In this document: piece by piece, positions 6,856 to 8,067 of the stretch
Layout of the letters: each line of letters starts with the position of its first letter
How positions within the stretch are numbered: position 1 is the stretch's first letter
Assembly (NCBI GenBank): GCA_031282705.1
Contig: JAITDF010000673.1
Location: 1 to 8,067 of the forward strand
From: Opitutaceae bacterium
Lineage (GTDB): Bacteria > Verrucomicrobiota > Verrucomicrobiia > Opitutales > Opitutaceae
Direction: 5' to 3'
Length of the DNA: 8,067 nucleotides
Position numbers and translations under genes: made by a program
The notes under the pieces: generated by a model
What the model saw: only the letters and a program-made list of their open reading frames with translations
Databases searched by the model: none
Told to the model about the DNA's origin: nothing

Positions 6856-6914
6856 TGGAAAGGAAATGGAGGTCTTTTTCGGAAGTTTCCTGATGCCGTG
6901 ATGCCTTTTTCTGG

Positions 6915-6947
6915 TATAAAACGGATTCGGACCGCCGGCCGTCAACC
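6915..6947 (-). promoter_or_regulatory. Candidate promoter of the kinase gene (GGTTGACGGC-N14-CGTTTTATACC)
   Basis: On the minus strand TTGACG (6945-6940) is followed after 16 nt by CGTTTTATACC (6923-6913). It overlaps the stop codon of the sigma gene. It shares two sequence blocks and exact spacing with the motif before the GrpE-like gene. As a housekeeping-type promoter it reads TTGACG, 18 nt, TTTTAT. A transcript would have a leader of roughly 50 nt before ATG 6855. Confidence 0.45.
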
Positions 6948-7901
6948 AGCCGCATTCAATCCGGGCGCCGGCGTCGGCGGCGTCGGCTGCTGCTGCGGCG
7001 GCTGCGGCATCGGCTGCGGCGTCTCGGCTTGGTCGTAAAGCACGCTGGCATCATTGGGCGGCGGCGTCGTCGGCAGCGGCGTCGTCGGCGTCGGCGGCGT
7101 CGGCTGCGGCTGCGACGGCGTGATGTACCGCAGGTTTCCAAACCTGCTCCCATCAGGCGGCGCCGGCTGCTGCTGCCGCGCCGGCTGCGGCTGCGTCATC
7201 GGCTGCTGCTGCATCGTCGCCGCCGCCGACCGCTGCCGCGCCTCCTCCTCCTCCGGTGCTGCCACCGCCGCCACCGCCACCGCCGCCGCCGCCGCCGGCT
7301 TCCGGCTGACCAGCACCCCGGAGCGCGTGACGCCAAAAAACCCCTTTTCGCCCAGCACCTCGCGCAAATGCGCCGCCGCCTTCCAAAACCGTTTTCTGAC
7401 GGCCTCCTTGGAAATCCCCCCCTGCTCCCGGCCGATCCCGGCATACGATTTGCCGTCCATCACGGCCTCCAGCACGGCCCGCTCCTCCCCGGACAGCAGC
7501 GCCAGCGCCTCACGGAAAACCCCCAGGCTTTCCGCATGGCGGGCCGCGGCGGCCACATCGGCGCCCGCCCGCGTGTCCGGGAGCCGCTCCACGAGCCCGG
7601 CGCCCTCCGCGTCCGGCGCGTCGAGCGACCCGGTTTTCCCGGCGAGCCGCGTCTCCTTCCGCCAGATGTCGATGAACCGGTTGTGCATCCTCCGCGCGGC
7701 CCAGGCGGGGAAGCCCGCCTTCCCCCCTCCGCCGCCCCCGGATTCGGAAAACGCCTCCCACGCATCAAACAGGAGCACCTTGGCCTCCTGCTTCAGCTCC
7801 GCCGGGCTGTATCCGGGGATGTTGAGAAAGCGCAGCGCGATGGAATCGGCCAGGCCCAGATAATCCTCAACACGATTGGCTTCGAAGTGCTTGTTGCTCA
7901 C
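6942..7901 (-). CDS. Two-domain (ECF-like) sigma-70-family RNA polymerase sigma factor with Pro/Gln tail
   Basis: 319 residues. The GTG start at 7901 is the only start between an in-frame TAA (7913-7911) and conserved sequence. Region 2 spans about 12-84: LADSIALRFL, PAELKQEAKVLLFDAWEAF (core binding) and FPAWAARRMHNRFIDIWRKE (-10 recognition helix), with a six-glycine insert at 55-60. Region 4 spans about 130-185: LALLSGEERAVLEAVMDGKSYAGIG, then a helix-turn-helix with SKEAVRKRFWKAAAHLREVLG. There is no region 1.1 or 3, as in ECF-type factors. Residues 200-319 are low complexity: an Ala run, EEEE, then Pro/Gln/Thr repeats including two QPTPPTP units; this is unusual for a sigma factor. The gene leads the cluster and is followed by a Ser/Thr kinase, a pairing known for kinase-controlled ECF factors, so regulation by phosphorylation is plausible. 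No anti-sigma gene is visible. Confidence 0.85.
   Translation of the reverse strand: MSNKHFEANRVEDYLGLADSIALRFLNIPGYSPAELKQEAKVLLFDAWEAFSESGGGGGGKAGFPAWAARRMHNRFIDIWRKETRLAGKTGSLDAPDAEGAGLVERLPDTRAGADVAAAARHAESLGVFREALALLSGEERAVLEAVMDGKSYAGIGREQGGISKEAVRKRFWKAAAHLREVLGEKGFFGVTRSGVLVSRKPAAAAAVAVAAVAAPEEEEARQRSAAATMQQQPMTQPQPARQQQPAPPDGSRFGNLRYITPSQPQPTPPTPTTPLPTTPPPNDASVLYDQAETPQPMPQPPQQQPTPPTPAPGLNAAG
6970..7107 (-). repeat. Repeated GGCGTCGGC-type units encoding Pro/Thr/Gln tail of the sigma factor
   Basis: A 21-nt stretch is identical at 6970-6990 and 7087-7107 and encodes QPTPPTP twice. The surrounding DNA is rich in GGC, GTC and CTG triplets. The tail probably expanded by slippage or local duplication. 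Confidence 0.75.
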
Positions 7902-7930
7902 AAGGGGTTTTTACGGGTTGCGGGTGGAAA

Positions 7931-7958
7931 TTTTTAAGACTCGCCCACACTCCAGCAA
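7931..7958 (-). promoter_or_regulatory. Weak candidate promoter upstream of the sigma gene
   Basis: On the minus strand TTGCTG (7958-7953) and TAAAAA (7936-7931) are separated by 16 nt, with 29 nt to the GTG start. The matches to consensus are modest (three and four of six). The AT-rich patch is conspicuous in an otherwise GC-rich stretch. The GGTTGACGGC-N14-CGTTT motif is absent here. Confidence 0.3.
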
Positions 7959-8030
7959 CGCCGCCGGGCCGGCGCAAGCCTTTGCCGCGTTGAAATCGAC
8001 ACCGAAAACGCCGCGCCCCGCCGCCGGGAG

Positions 8031-8049
8031 CGCGCCCGGCCCGGGCGCG
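8031..8049. repeat. GC palindrome upstream of the cluster
   Basis: CGCGCCCGG and CCGGGCGCG form nearly contiguous inverted arms around a single C. There is no adjacent T-run, so it is not an obvious terminator. It could be an operator or part of a feature cut by the window edge. Nothing else is recognised between 7959 and 8067. Confidence 0.45.
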
Positions 8050-8067
8050 AGGTTTGTCGCGGGCGGG

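Noticed and set aside
6891..6905. Direct repeat GGCATCA-C-GGCATCA (minus strand) in the kinase leader
   Set aside because: Two 7-nt copies are too short to separate from chance, although GGCATCAC recurs at the kinase terminator.
6856..6945. TTG start at 6945 giving a 30-residue longer kinase overlapping the sigma stop
   Set aside because: The TTG is part of the TTGACG promoter-like motif, and ATG 6855 lies close to the start of the kinase fold. Translational coupling at the overlap cannot be fully excluded.
5471..6955. 494-codon minus-strand frame overlapping the kinase
   Set aside because: It is out of frame with a clear, complete kinase domain and ends in the repeat tract.
7029..7937. 302-codon plus-strand frame opposite the sigma gene
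   Set aside because: Its Arg-rich translation is the complement of GC triplet repeats, and the opposite strand encodes recognisable sigma regions 2 and 4.
1..8067. tRNA, rRNA, insertion sequence or phage elements
   Set aside because: No cloverleaf, rRNA signature, transposase or terminal inverted repeats were seen on either strand by eye.

Overview
The window holds five genes, all read from the minus strand. In transcription order they are: a two-domain sigma-70-family factor (7901→6942), a soluble Hanks-type Ser/Thr kinase (about 6855→5722), a large membrane protein with a degenerate J-like N-terminus (5438→2643), a GrpE-like protein (about 2579→1884) and an Hsp70 whose C-terminus runs off the left edge of the window (1802→1). 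The long plus-strand open frames are shadows of these GC-rich genes.

Organism: a GC-rich bacterium. Strong C/G third-position bias, absence of obvious Shine-Dalgarno sequences before the starts, eukaryotic-like kinase signalling, Pro/Gln/Ala-rich low-complexity tails and triplet or hexanucleotide microsatellites fit the PVC group (Verrucomicrobia/Opitutae-like). This is an inference from style, not an identification.

Layout: 8067-7902 is upstream non-coding DNA with a weak candidate promoter and a GC palindrome. The sigma factor has a ~120-residue Pro/Gln/Thr tail. A candidate promoter at its stop codon leads into the kinase, and an apparent intrinsic terminator overlaps the kinase stop. The next 283 bp (5439-5721) are dominated by a 159-bp purine-rich hexamer repeat facing a 68-bp pyrimidine tract that has a G-quadruplex motif on the mRNA-sense strand. 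After this comes the 931-residue membrane protein, then a hairpin immediately followed by a second copy of the promoter-like motif (GGTTGACGGC-N14-CGTTT), then the GrpE-like and Hsp70 genes.

Working model (inference): the last three genes supply the parts of an Hsp70 machine, namely a membrane-anchored J-like partner, a nucleotide-exchange-factor-like partner and an Hsp70 with a beta-rich domain inserted between its ATPase and substrate-binding domains. The first two genes supply a phospho-regulated transcription switch. The J-like protein lacks the HPD motif and the Hsp70 lacks the usual interdomain linker at the normal place, so this looks like a specialised chaperone system rather than the housekeeping DnaK-DnaJ-GrpE set.
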